In this document: piece after piece, positions 1 to 6,778 of the stretch
Numbering within the stretch: position 1 is the stretch's first letter
Layout of the letters: the number at the start of each line of letters is the position of its first letter
Origin: PVC group bacterium
GTDB lineage: Bacteria; Verrucomicrobiota; Kiritimatiellia; SS1-B-03-39; UBA6053
Length of the DNA: 9,422 nucleotides
Reading direction: 5' to 3'
Assembly: GCA_003565035.1 (NCBI GenBank)
Contig: PXDP01000303.1
Coordinates: 1 to 9,422, forward strand
Notes under the pieces: model-generated
The model's database searches: none
Told to the model about the DNA's origin: nothing
What the model saw: only the letters and a program-made list of their open reading frames with translations
Made by a program: the position numbers and the translations under genes

Positions 1-47
1 CGACCACCTGAACGCCTATGACCCATCCATGTAGACAGTACGGTCAC

Positions 48-73
48 GTTTAATATTTTATAAAATGTTAAAC
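48..73. repeat. 26-base near-perfect palindrome upstream of the PEP-CTERM gene
   Basis: The sequence starting GTTTAA and ending TTAAAC pairs with itself along its whole length. The only exception is one T/G position (54 against 67), which would be a wobble pair in RNA. It is almost entirely A/T apart from the terminal G/C pair. It lies about 90 bases before the AT-rich gene at 162. It could be a dimeric repressor operator, a weak hairpin, or the end of an AT-rich inserted segment; the sequence does not decide between these. The rest of 1-161 shows no gene and no convincing promoter. Confidence 0.5.
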
Positions 74-161
74 TGTAAGGGCATACGTTTTCTATTCGCC
101 TGAACTTCAGTTTATATCCACCGTTGCGGGATGCTGTCTCGCGGCGTTAAATTTTGTTAAG

Positions 162-1079
162 TTGTTTGTATTTAGTATTTTAAATGCATTTGAATTCAAG
201 GGTTTCTCACGCCTTGGAACGTTGTTTTTTGTTGGGTTAGTTGCAGACTCAATGGCACTACCTTCAAAAGTAGATGCTTCACCTATTTTTGTTCCTTTTA
301 GCGCAGATCAAAGTACTAATTTATCTTCAGCACCTTCTTCTTATGTTGGTTTAGCTGCAACTGATAATAATTTTTTGGTAACACGAGCAGTTGATACTGC
401 AACTTTAAATCAAAATTTAACAGGAGAAACTTATGCGTTCGATAATCCAAGCACTGCAAAAGATGCAGCTTCATATAATAATTCACAAATGTTGCAACTT
501 GATACTGCTAATACCATTAGAAAAGTTAATCTTTCTAATGGTTCGTCTGATGTAGCTCTTGCAATTTCTGTTCCAAACGCTTTTGGTATCGGTTACGATG
601 CTTTATCAAACATTGTTGGGATTGGTATGTATGACAATGGAAATATGACTTTTAGAAGAATTGACGGAACTTCAGGAACTCAAATTGGTTCTGATGTAAC
701 TTTCACGTTCGATTCAAATCAATATGGAACTCCAACTGGCTTAGACTTCGTTGTAAAAGGCGGAAACCAAAGAATGCTAGTTGGTACTCGAGATGGTCCA
801 GAAATTGATTTTTCAGGGATTTTGAATTATATTCTTGATATGTCTGCTTCAACAGGTAATGTTGATCAATATGCTACTACTTTGGGATCTTCTCTTAAAT
901 TACAAGATGTATTATACTTGGGAGAGGGAAGTATTGCGTTATCTTATGATCGTCCTTCTATTGAAACTGGAAGAATTGAAGTAGGTAACTTTGCAGTTAT
1001 CCCTGAACCTTCTACTTTATTGTTAGTTGGTCTTGCTGGTGCAGCTGGATATTTAGCAAACAGGAAGAAAAAACAATAA
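162..1079 (+). CDS. PEP-CTERM sorting domain protein, AT-rich
   Basis: A predicted exported protein of up to 305 residues. The C-terminus is a textbook PEP-CTERM signal: the PEP motif at about residues 281-283 (context VIPEPSTLLLVG), then a hydrophobic segment rich in L, G and A, then a basic end (NRKKKQ). In known systems this tail is recognised by an exosortase in the inner membrane, which cleaves it for cell-surface or matrix export. The N-terminus has a hydrophobic run (GTLFFVGLVADSMA, about residues 19-32) that can serve as a signal peptide. The middle is rich in S, T, N and D with repeated beta-strand-like stretches and no recognised catalytic motif. The start is uncertain: 162 is a TTG with no clear Shine-Dalgarno site, the frame is open back to 72 without ATG or GTG, and the first in-frame ATG is at 252. 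Codon third positions are mostly A or T, unlike every other gene here, which suggests acquisition from elsewhere. No exosortase gene is in view. Confidence 0.85.
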   Translation: MFVFSILNAFEFKGFSRLGTLFFVGLVADSMALPSKVDASPIFVPFSADQSTNLSSAPSSYVGLAATDNNFLVTRAVDTATLNQNLTGETYAFDNPSTAKDAASYNNSQMLQLDTANTIRKVNLSNGSSDVALAISVPNAFGIGYDALSNIVGIGMYDNGNMTFRRIDGTSGTQIGSDVTFTFDSNQYGTPTGLDFVVKGGNQRMLVGTRDGPEIDFSGILNYILDMSASTGNVDQYATTLGSSLKLQDVLYLGEGSIALSYDRPSIETGRIEVGNFAVIPEPSTLLLVGLAGAAGYLANRKKKQ

Positions 1080-1088
1080 ATAATGGAG

Positions 1089-1111
1089 TTTCAACTCGTG
1101 GGATGTTGAAA
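1089..1111 (+). terminator. weak hairpin after the PEP-CTERM gene
   Basis: Arms TTTCAAC (1089-1095) and GTTGAAA (1105-1111) enclose a 9-base loop, ten bases after the stop codon. The stem is AT-rich and no real T-tract follows, so termination is only a possibility. The remaining intergenic DNA up to 1193 is AT-rich and shows no other clear signal. Confidence 0.25.
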
Positions 1112-1205
1112 TAAAGGTTTATTTTGAATTTAAGATCATATATGAATTTATGAGTTTTGATTGTACCAGCATTTTTCATGACACACACAAAGCAGGAGAG
1201 AGATC

Positions 1206-1604
1206 ATGGCATTCGAGTTATATGAAGGCAGGAATCAGCGTCCGCAGGATGTGGAGCCGCGGGTGTCGATTTGGAAGTTCGGGATGATCGCGTTCAACCG
1301 GGCGGCGATGGAGCACTGGGTGAAGGATGCGGACGCGGCGCAGTTGTTCTATGACGCGGAGGGCGGGCGGGTCGCGGTGAAGCCCTGCGCGAAAGGCACC
1401 CCGCACGCCTACGCCCTGCAGCACACCAAAGCGGGGGGAACGATCAACGCCAAGAGCTTCCTGACCTACCACAACCAGACGCGCAAATCCTCGGAGCATT
1501 TTGTGGCGGAGTGGAACGACGAGCTGAAGGCGGTGGTGTTTGCAGTGGGGAAGGCGCCTGCGGCAGGGAAGGCGCCTACGGCGCGGAGTAAGGAGAAGGG
1601 ATAG
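1206..1604 (+). CDS. hypothetical protein, 132 aa, with alanine/lysine/proline-rich tail
   Basis: I do not recognise the family. The start is well supported: AGGAG at 1194-1198 lies 7 bases before the ATG. The first 105 residues look like a compact domain with alternating hydrophobic strands, for example VSIWKFGMIAFNRAAMEHW, then LFYDAEGGRVAVKPC and INAKSFLTYH. The pattern of an 'IxFNxxA' helix start, a 'LxYDxxxxxVAVKP' strand pair and a final 'FL' segment recalls small phage or plasmid proteins with an AbrB-like or swapped-hairpin shape; this is a weak impression, not a match. The tail is low complexity and contains two copies of a GKAP(A/T)A unit made by a tandem DNA duplication. There is no signal peptide or membrane segment. 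It is base-compositionally like the downstream genes and unlike the PEP-CTERM gene. It is 63 bases upstream of the next gene and may or may not share its transcript. Confidence 0.8.
   Translation: MAFELYEGRNQRPQDVEPRVSIWKFGMIAFNRAAMEHWVKDADAAQLFYDAEGGRVAVKPCAKGTPHAYALQHTKAGGTINAKSFLTYHNQTRKSSEHFVAEWNDELKAVVFAVGKAPAAGKAPTARSKEKG
1548..1583 (+). repeat. tandem 18-bp duplication inside the 1206-1604 gene
   Basis: Two adjacent 18-base units, GGGAAGGCGCCTGCGGCA (1548-1565) and GGGAAGGCGCCTACGGCG (1566-1583), differ at two positions. They keep frame and encode GKAPAA and GKAPTA. The near identity suggests a recent slippage duplication in the flexible tail. Confidence 0.9.
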
Positions 1605-1667
1605 GGAGAAGGATTCCTTCGAATCTTGAAGGTTGCTTTTCGGGAGGGAAGAAGGTAGAATCTCATC

Positions 1668-1895
1668 ATGAATCATCGACATCTTACACATGAACGCTTT
1701 ACCGCCCCCGCGTTGGACGACATTGTGTCCCGTGGGGGGATGGATGACTGGCAAACCTTGCGGCATGAGCTGGATGCTCATCCGGAATTGGTTGGGAAAC
1801 TTGAACGGATTTGCCTTGCGCACAGCTCGGATCCGTTTGCACAGCGTTATCATTTTTGGCTAGAGTATGTCCGGCGACGCATCCAGGCCGCCTGA
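1668..1895 (+). CDS. small unknown protein, 75 aa, partner of the AbiEii-like gene
   Basis: A small acidic-to-neutral, probably all-helical protein (TAPALDDIVSRGGMDDWQTL; then HELDAHPELVGKLERIC; then a tryptophan/arginine-rich end FWLEYVRRRIQAA). A purine-rich stretch containing GAAGG lies about a dozen bases before the ATG. Its last 29 bases overlap the start of the nucleotidyltransferase gene, the usual sign of translational coupling and of a two-protein module. By position it would be the antitoxin if the next gene is a toxin. It is far shorter than AbiEi-type antitoxins (around 200 residues with a winged helix) and shows no recognisable DNA-binding motif, so the role is inferred from context only. 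I do not recognise its family. Confidence 0.75.
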   Translation: MNHRHLTHERFTAPALDDIVSRGGMDDWQTLRHELDAHPELVGKLERICLAHSSDPFAQRYHFWLEYVRRRIQAA

Positions 1896-2559
1896 GTGGG
1901 AGGAAGTTCTGGTGGCGGCAGCCCGCTTACAGGGACTGTTGCCGGGCGCCGTCCTGGTTGGCGGAACGGCTGCAGCCCTCCATGCGAATCACCGGTTTTC
2001 CCGTGACGCGGACCATGTGCTGTTGGATCTTACGGGGAGGTATGAGGAGGTTTTGGCCGAGTTGGAGGCTGTTGCGGGCTGGAAAACCGCCCGGGTGCAG
2101 CGTCCCGTGCAAATCCTCGGGAGTCTGGACGGAATTGAAACCGGGATCCGGCAGTTGATCCGCAAAGAGCCTCTGGAGTCGTTGAATCTGAGGGTCGGCT
2201 CGCAAACGCTGCGTGTTCCCACCCCGACGGAAATCATGCGGATTAAAGCGGTGCTGATTTTGAAACGGAACGCGACGCGGGACTATTTGGACTTTGTTGC
2301 CATGGCTTTGCACTTGGGTGACGCGGAGGCCCGCAAGGGAATGCGGCATTTTGACGATCTCTATCCCCAGCCCAACGGAGCTTCGCCCTCCCAGCAGCTC
2401 CAGATCCAATTGGCGTCGCCCATGCCTTACGATTTAGATTCCGAGGATTTGTCCGAGTATCGAAATCTCCGTGAGGACTTAAGGGATTGGAAAAATGTCA
2501 AAGAGGCCTGTGTGCGCCTGGCAATCGTTTTGTTTGACCCGGAGGCGTCTTCCGCGTGA
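1867..2559 (+). CDS. AbiEii/AbiGii-like nucleotidyltransferase (putative type IV-style toxin)
   Basis: A 230-residue protein with the hallmarks of the AbiEii/DUF1814 nucleotidyltransferase superfamily. The G32-G33-T34 motif in LVGGTAAALH is followed by R43, S45 and the metal-binding pair D47xD49 (HRFSRDADH). Further on are K127 and R134 in a KAVLILKR helix and the RDYLDF motif at 138-143. Known AbiEii-type toxins transfer nucleotides to RNA (tRNA in the MenT relatives) and stop growth; their partner protein counteracts this. Here the ATG lies inside the 75-residue upstream gene in another frame and has no good Shine-Dalgarno site of its own, so it is probably translated by coupling. The C-terminal third is divergent and acidic. 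It is intact by length and motifs. It could instead be a non-toxic nucleotidyltransferase; toxicity has to be shown by experiment. Confidence 0.8.
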   Translation: MSGDASRPPEWEEVLVAAARLQGLLPGAVLVGGTAAALHANHRFSRDADHVLLDLTGRYEEVLAELEAVAGWKTARVQRPVQILGSLDGIETGIRQLIRKEPLESLNLRVGSQTLRVPTPTEIMRIKAVLILKRNATRDYLDFVAMALHLGDAEARKGMRHFDDLYPQPNGASPSQQLQIQLASPMPYDLDSEDLSEYRNLREDLRDWKNVKEACVRLAIVLFDPEASSA

Positions 2560-2736
2560 GCTTCGAGCTCCATCCCAAAGCCGGAAAAAGTGATCACCCA
2601 GCTCACCTGCTACGCGCGGGGTCTGTCGCTGCGCTGCGGGATTCCGATGGCGGACATGCGCTGCGCCTGGTTTGACGAGACGGATACTTTTTCCTTCCGA
2701 CCGGAATGGCCTCTTTCTTCTTTACAAGCAAAGTAG
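2560..2736 (+). pseudogene. C-terminal remnant of an unidentified, possibly PD-(D/E)XK-type nuclease gene
   Basis: Directly after the TGA of the AbiEii-like gene, the same frame stays open to TAG at 2734 and has no ATG start before codon 23 of the preserved part. The peptide, from about 2581, begins PEKVITQLTCYARG, continues LSLRCGIPMADMRCAWFDE and runs to TFSFRPEW. It looks like genuine protein: an amphipathic 'QLTCYARGL' helix, then a strand ending in WFDE. The 'ITQL..Y..GL' helix followed by a strand is typical of the end of RecB/Cas4-like PD-(D/E)XK nucleases, but the catalytic core is absent and the assignment is a guess. Another reading is a C-terminal extension reached by stop readthrough, which I think is less likely. 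The remnant ends 20 bases before the antitoxin ATG. Confidence 0.45.
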
Positions 2737-2756
2737 GAAATCATACGGTTGTAAGT

Positions 2757-2990
2757 ATGAAAACAATTGTTTCAGAGAAAGGGCAGGTCACCATTCCCAA
2801 AGCCATTCGGGATCAACTGGGTTTCCGCAAAGGAACCGTGTTGGACATGCAGACGGCAGGAGGAAAATTGATGGTGGTCAAACGACCGGAGGGCTCTCCC
2901 TTTCAACGGTGGCGGGGCCGGGGCGTTTTGCCTGAAGCCGAATCGGTGGATGACTATCTAACCCGGATTCGGGATGCTGACGGCTGTTGA
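2757..2990 (+). CDS. AbrB/MazE-family (SpoVT-AbrB domain) antitoxin
   Basis: A 77-residue protein. Residues 1-42 form a swapped-hairpin AbrB DNA-binding domain: MKTIVSEKGQVTIPKAIR, then LGFRKGTVLDMQ, and a final KLMVVK strand. The 'S.KGQVTIPK.iR..lg...G' signature is diagnostic of the family. Residues 43-77 form a short tail with a basic patch (QRWRGRG) and an acidic helix (EAESVDDYLTRIRD), the usual site of toxin binding and neutralisation. I take the ATG at 2757 rather than the longer start at 2706, because the added residues (SFFFTSKVGNH...) lie outside the conserved domain and overlap the tail of the upstream remnant. The Shine-Dalgarno site is weak. The gene overlaps the PIN toxin by 17 bp and the complex would be expected to repress its own promoter. 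Confidence 0.9.
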   Translation: MKTIVSEKGQVTIPKAIRDQLGFRKGTVLDMQTAGGKLMVVKRPEGSPFQRWRGRGVLPEAESVDDYLTRIRDADGC

Positions 2991-3372
2991 CAGTTCGGTG
3001 TTGCTGGATGTGTTGACGGATGATCCGCTTCACGCCGCGGCCTCGGTGGAGGCCTTGATGCGCGCGGACAGGGAGGGTGCCCTGGTTATTTGTGAAACCG
3101 TCTTGGCGGAGATTCGTCCGGTGTTGTCGGAATCGGATTTCCACAAGCTGCTTGACGACTGGCGGCTTGAGTTTATTCCGGGTTCTCTGGAGAGTGCGGC
3201 CCTGGCGGGTTCCCACTTTGCAGCTTATCTGAAACGGAACCCGAAACGGAAAGTCATGGTGCCGGATTTTTTAATTGGCGCCCACGCCACTGTTCATGCG
3301 GACAGGCTTCTGGCCCGGGATCGGGGGTATCTCCGGGACTATTTCCGCGAGTTGAACGTCTGGGTGCCTTAG
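2974..3372 (+). CDS. PIN-domain ribonuclease toxin (VapC-type)
   Basis: A 132-residue protein of normal VapC length. The PIN fold residues are visible: D6 in AVDSSVLLDVL, a glutamate in the CETVLAEI segment (E41 or E46), D98 in MVPDFLIGAHA, and D116 in LLARDRGYLRDYF. These acidic residues hold the metal ions for RNA cleavage; VapC-family toxins typically cut tRNA or rRNA. The start lies within the last codons of the antitoxin gene (17-bp overlap), as expected for a coupled module. All catalytic positions are kept, so the enzyme is probably active. The target cannot be deduced from the sequence. Confidence 0.92.
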   Translation: MLTAVDSSVLLDVLTDDPLHAAASVEALMRADREGALVICETVLAEIRPVLSESDFHKLLDDWRLEFIPGSLESAALAGSHFAAYLKRNPKRKVMVPDFLIGAHATVHADRLLARDRGYLRDYFRELNVWVP

Positions 3373-3507
3373 TGCTTTTTCTGCCGCCCTGTACGAAGTG
3401 CTTGGGGCGACGAAAGGCGCTGCCTGAAGGCATACGCAGTCCGAACGCTCGCTGCGCCCTTCTGGCGCTAAACCGCAATTTAGGACACTGGTGTAAGATA
3501 TCGCAGG
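3373..3507. other. intergenic stretch with small hairpins, possible interspersed repeat
   Basis: No gene is visible. Two perfect small inverted repeats stand out: TGCC-TGAA-GGCA at 3421-3432, and GCGCC (3454-3458) with GGCGC (3464-3468) around a 5-base loop. The block from about 3405 to 3490 is GC-rich, palindromic and lies directly before the broken toxin gene, as a REP-like or other short interspersed element might. A genome-wide copy search is needed to decide. Confidence 0.35.
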
Positions 3508-3649
3508 ATGGCCTGGCTTTTGGACACGAGTGGATGGATTGTTGGCTGCGACGGCATGGGTCCATCGTTTGCGTATCGTCACACGGAACACGAGTGATTT
3601 TCTGGATGCGGGGGTGGAGGTGTTCAACCCGTTTGACTCCGGCAGGTGA
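3508..3649 (+). pseudogene. second PIN-domain toxin gene (FitB/VapC-like) with a large internal deletion
   Basis: An ATG at 3508 begins MAWLLDTS, the normal start of a FitB/VapC-like PIN toxin with its first catalytic aspartate. A few bases later, in the +1-shifted frame (from 3530), the DNA encodes VDGLLAATAWVHRLRIVTRN, then TSDFLDAGVEVFNPF, ending at TGA 3647-3649. This is the normal C-terminal part of the same family: the 'D.LIAATA..H.L..VTRN..DF...GV...NP' signature. Such proteins are about 130-140 residues, so roughly 80-90 central residues, including the conserved glutamate region, are missing and the halves are out of frame. The product cannot be a working toxin. No matching antitoxin is seen upstream; the hairpin-rich DNA takes its place. 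Confidence 0.8.
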
Positions 3650-3914
3650 AGGGTGCGGCGTGTTAAAAAAACCGTGTATATTCGTTTTCTGGTCCACATC
3701 CGTCCGCAGGATGGAAGATGATATAAAAAAGCGTGTTTCTTCCTCCGTGCCCTCAAGCGAGCTTGCGAGCGGGTGGTCAATTCGGTTGCGGGAGGACCCT
3801 GCGTTAGGGCTTTCTCTGCCCTTCCCATACTTTTTTGACACAATGGTCCTGAGAGCGTCTTCCGACGGTCGGAAAAGAGAGGCATGGAGCGGCAAAGAAA
3901 TTGCCTCGATATAC
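3650..3914. other. gene-free stretch with several short inverted repeats
   Basis: I see no convincing coding sequence on either strand. Small inverted repeats follow one another: CATCC/GGATG (3697-3713), CAAGC-GA-GCTTG (3754-3765), CCCT/AGGG (3797-3809), overlapping AGGGC/GCCCT (3806-3822), and TTCCGAC-G-GTCGGAA (3860-3874). A lone TTGACA sits at 3835-3840 without a matching -10. The stretch may hold degraded DNA or short interspersed repeats. Confidence 0.35.
3860..3874. repeat. perfect 15-base inverted repeat TTCCGAC-G-GTCGGAA
   Basis: Seven-base arms are perfectly complementary around a single central base. Short TTCC...GGAA palindromes of this sort can be multicopy intergenic elements or binding sites for a dimeric regulator. 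It stands 41 bases to the right-hand terminator A-tract and about 90 bases beyond the pnp stop, so it is not in the pnp promoter. Confidence 0.45.
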
Positions 3915-3947
3915 AAAAAAAGCCCGGTCAACTGACCGGGCTTTTTT
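3915..3947 (-). terminator. intrinsic terminator after pnp, usable in both directions
   Basis: A 10-bp perfect stem, AGCCCGGTCA (3921-3930) with TGACCGGGCT (3933-3942), is flanked by a run of seven A on the left and six T on the right. Read on the minus strand, it ends the pnp transcript with a T-tract about 20 bases after the stop codon. Read on the plus strand, it also has a T-tract and would stop transcription coming from the toxin region. Confidence 0.93.
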
Positions 3948-3964
3948 GGGGGGCTTTGCGGGAC

Positions 3965-6079
<2,115 letters not shown>

Positions 6080-6185
6080 TCGTTACTTCTTTCTTCTTAT
6101 CTTCTTTTGCGTACACCCCCGGTTCGCGTCGATGCGAGGTCCGGAGGGATTGGCCCCGGATGGGCCGAAAGGGAAGGGGGGACAC
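6080..6185 (-). promoter_or_regulatory. pnp leader region with small hairpins
   Basis: About 105 bases between the rpsO terminator and pnp. It contains GGCCC (6152-6156) with GGGCC (6162-6166) around a 5-base loop, and TCGC (6124-6127) with GCGA (6134-6137). A purine-rich tract on the minus strand (6085-6110) precedes the start codon. In other bacteria the pnp leader is folded, cut by RNase III and used for autoregulation; whether these hairpins do this is inference. I see no convincing -35/-10 pair, so pnp could depend partly on readthrough from rpsO. Confidence 0.3.
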
Positions 6186-6215
6186 AAAAAACCCACCCGG
6201 AAAGGGTGGGTTTTT
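6186..6215 (-). terminator. intrinsic terminator between rpsO and pnp
   Basis: A perfect 9-bp stem, AACCCACCC (6190-6198) with GGGTGGGTT (6204-6212), encloses loop GGAAA. On the minus strand it is followed by a run of six T. It starts 14 bases after the rpsO stop codon. It should end or attenuate the rpsO transcript before pnp. Confidence 0.92.
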
Positions 6216-6228
6216 ATCGGGCCGGCTG

Positions 6229-6492
6229 TTAGCGGCGGAGGCCCAGCTTCTGGATCAGATCAAGGTAGCGGGCATGATCGCGGCTGTCCAGATAGTTCAG
6301 CAGGCGGCGGCGGCGGCTCACCATGTTTTGCAGGCCGCGGCGGGTGCTGTTATCTTTCTTGTGGATCTTCAGGTGCTCCGTGAGCTCCCGAATGCGGGCG
6401 GTCAGAATGGCAACTTGCACTTCGACCGAACCGGTGTCGTTCTCGTGGGTGGCGTATTCTGTTTTGATCTCTTGTTTGGTGGTGGTGTCCAT
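6229..6492 (-). CDS. rpsO: 30S ribosomal protein S15
   Basis: An 87-residue S15, close to the usual 88-89. Conserved stretches are visible: the NDTGSVEVQVAILTARI helix, the HKKDNSTRRGLQNMVSRRR RNA-binding region, and the C-terminal LLNYL...YLDLIQKLGLRR end. S15 binds 16S rRNA early in 30S assembly. I chose the ATG at 6492 (MDTTTKQE) because it gives the family length; the longer frame to 6543 adds 17 unrelated residues. The Shine-Dalgarno site is weak (GGGA, about 7 bases upstream). A promoter is seen at 6585-6613, giving a leader of roughly 85 bases, which could allow S15 autoregulation; no specific S15-binding fold is identified. Confidence 0.98.
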   Translation of the reverse strand: MDTTTKQEIKTEYATHENDTGSVEVQVAILTARIRELTEHLKIHKKDNSTRRGLQNMVSRRRRLLNYLDSRDHARYLDLIQKLGLRR

Positions 6493-6584
6493 GGTTGTCC
6501 CGTTTAAAAGTGTCTCTTCAAAATAAAGGTGTCCGTTGCACAATGCGCCGGAAACAGGTTAGTGTTTTGTTAAAATCGCGGGAA

Positions 6585-6613
6585 TCTATAGGGGGAAATT
6601 CCCGGTTTGGCAA
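6585..6613 (-). promoter_or_regulatory. sigma70-type promoter of rpsO with a palindrome in the spacer
   Basis: On the minus strand, TTGCCA (6608-6613) serves as -35 and TATAGA (6585-6590) as -10, separated by exactly 17 bases. The spacer holds the palindrome GGGAAATTCCC (6593-6603). Transcription would start near 6578. The placement fits rpsO as the first gene, downstream of the tRNA. Confidence 0.65.
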
Positions 6614-6633
6614 TGATAACTTTTTATAAAAAA

Positions 6634-6710
6634 TGGTCGGAGCGACAGGATTCGAACCTGCGACCCCTTGCCCCCCAGGCAAGTGCTCTACCAGGCTGAG
6701 CCACGCTCCG
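6634..6710 (-). tRNA. tRNA-Pro (anticodon GGG)
   Basis: The minus strand folds into a full cloverleaf of 77 bases including an encoded CCA end (6634-6636). The acceptor arms are CGGAGCG and CGCTCCG with discriminator A. The anticodon stem CTTGC/GCAAG encloses loop CTGGGGG, giving anticodon GGG, which reads proline codon CCC. The T arm contains GTTCGAATC. A T-rich run directly follows the CCA on the minus strand. It lies 68 bases downstream of lysA and about 140 bases upstream of rpsO. Confidence 0.96.
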
Positions 6711-6724
6711 ACCGAGGACCTGTG

Positions 6725-6752
6725 TGAATATGCATCTGATTCTGAAATGCAA
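6725..6752 (-). promoter_or_regulatory. possible promoter of the tRNA gene
   Basis: On the minus strand, TTGCAT (6747-6752) and TATTCA (6725-6730) are 16 bases apart, with the mature tRNA 5' end 14 bases further on. Both hexamers match the consensus only partly. Co-transcription from lysA is an alternative, as no strong terminator is seen after lysA. Confidence 0.35.
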
Positions 6753-6778
6753 CCGAAAAGAGGAGGTATTTTTCCGGA

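Noticed and set aside
1608..1632. GAAGG/CCTTC/GAAGG alternating hairpins after the 132-residue gene as a terminator or attenuator
   Set aside because: Five-base stems with no clean T-tract; too weak to call.
1218..1853. 211-residue open frame on the minus strand
   Set aside because: It is opposite the 132- and 75-residue genes, arginine/histidine/proline-rich, without domain pattern or ribosome site.
2672..2935. 87-residue open frame on the plus strand
   Set aside because: It is an out-of-frame overlap of the AbrB antitoxin gene, whose own frame has a clear family signature.
3372..3935. 187-residue open frame on the plus strand, and overlapping minus-strand frames of 225 and 204 residues
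   Set aside because: The frame runs across the hairpin block and the PIN remnant in the wrong frame and ends in the pnp terminator. None of the translations looks like a protein family.
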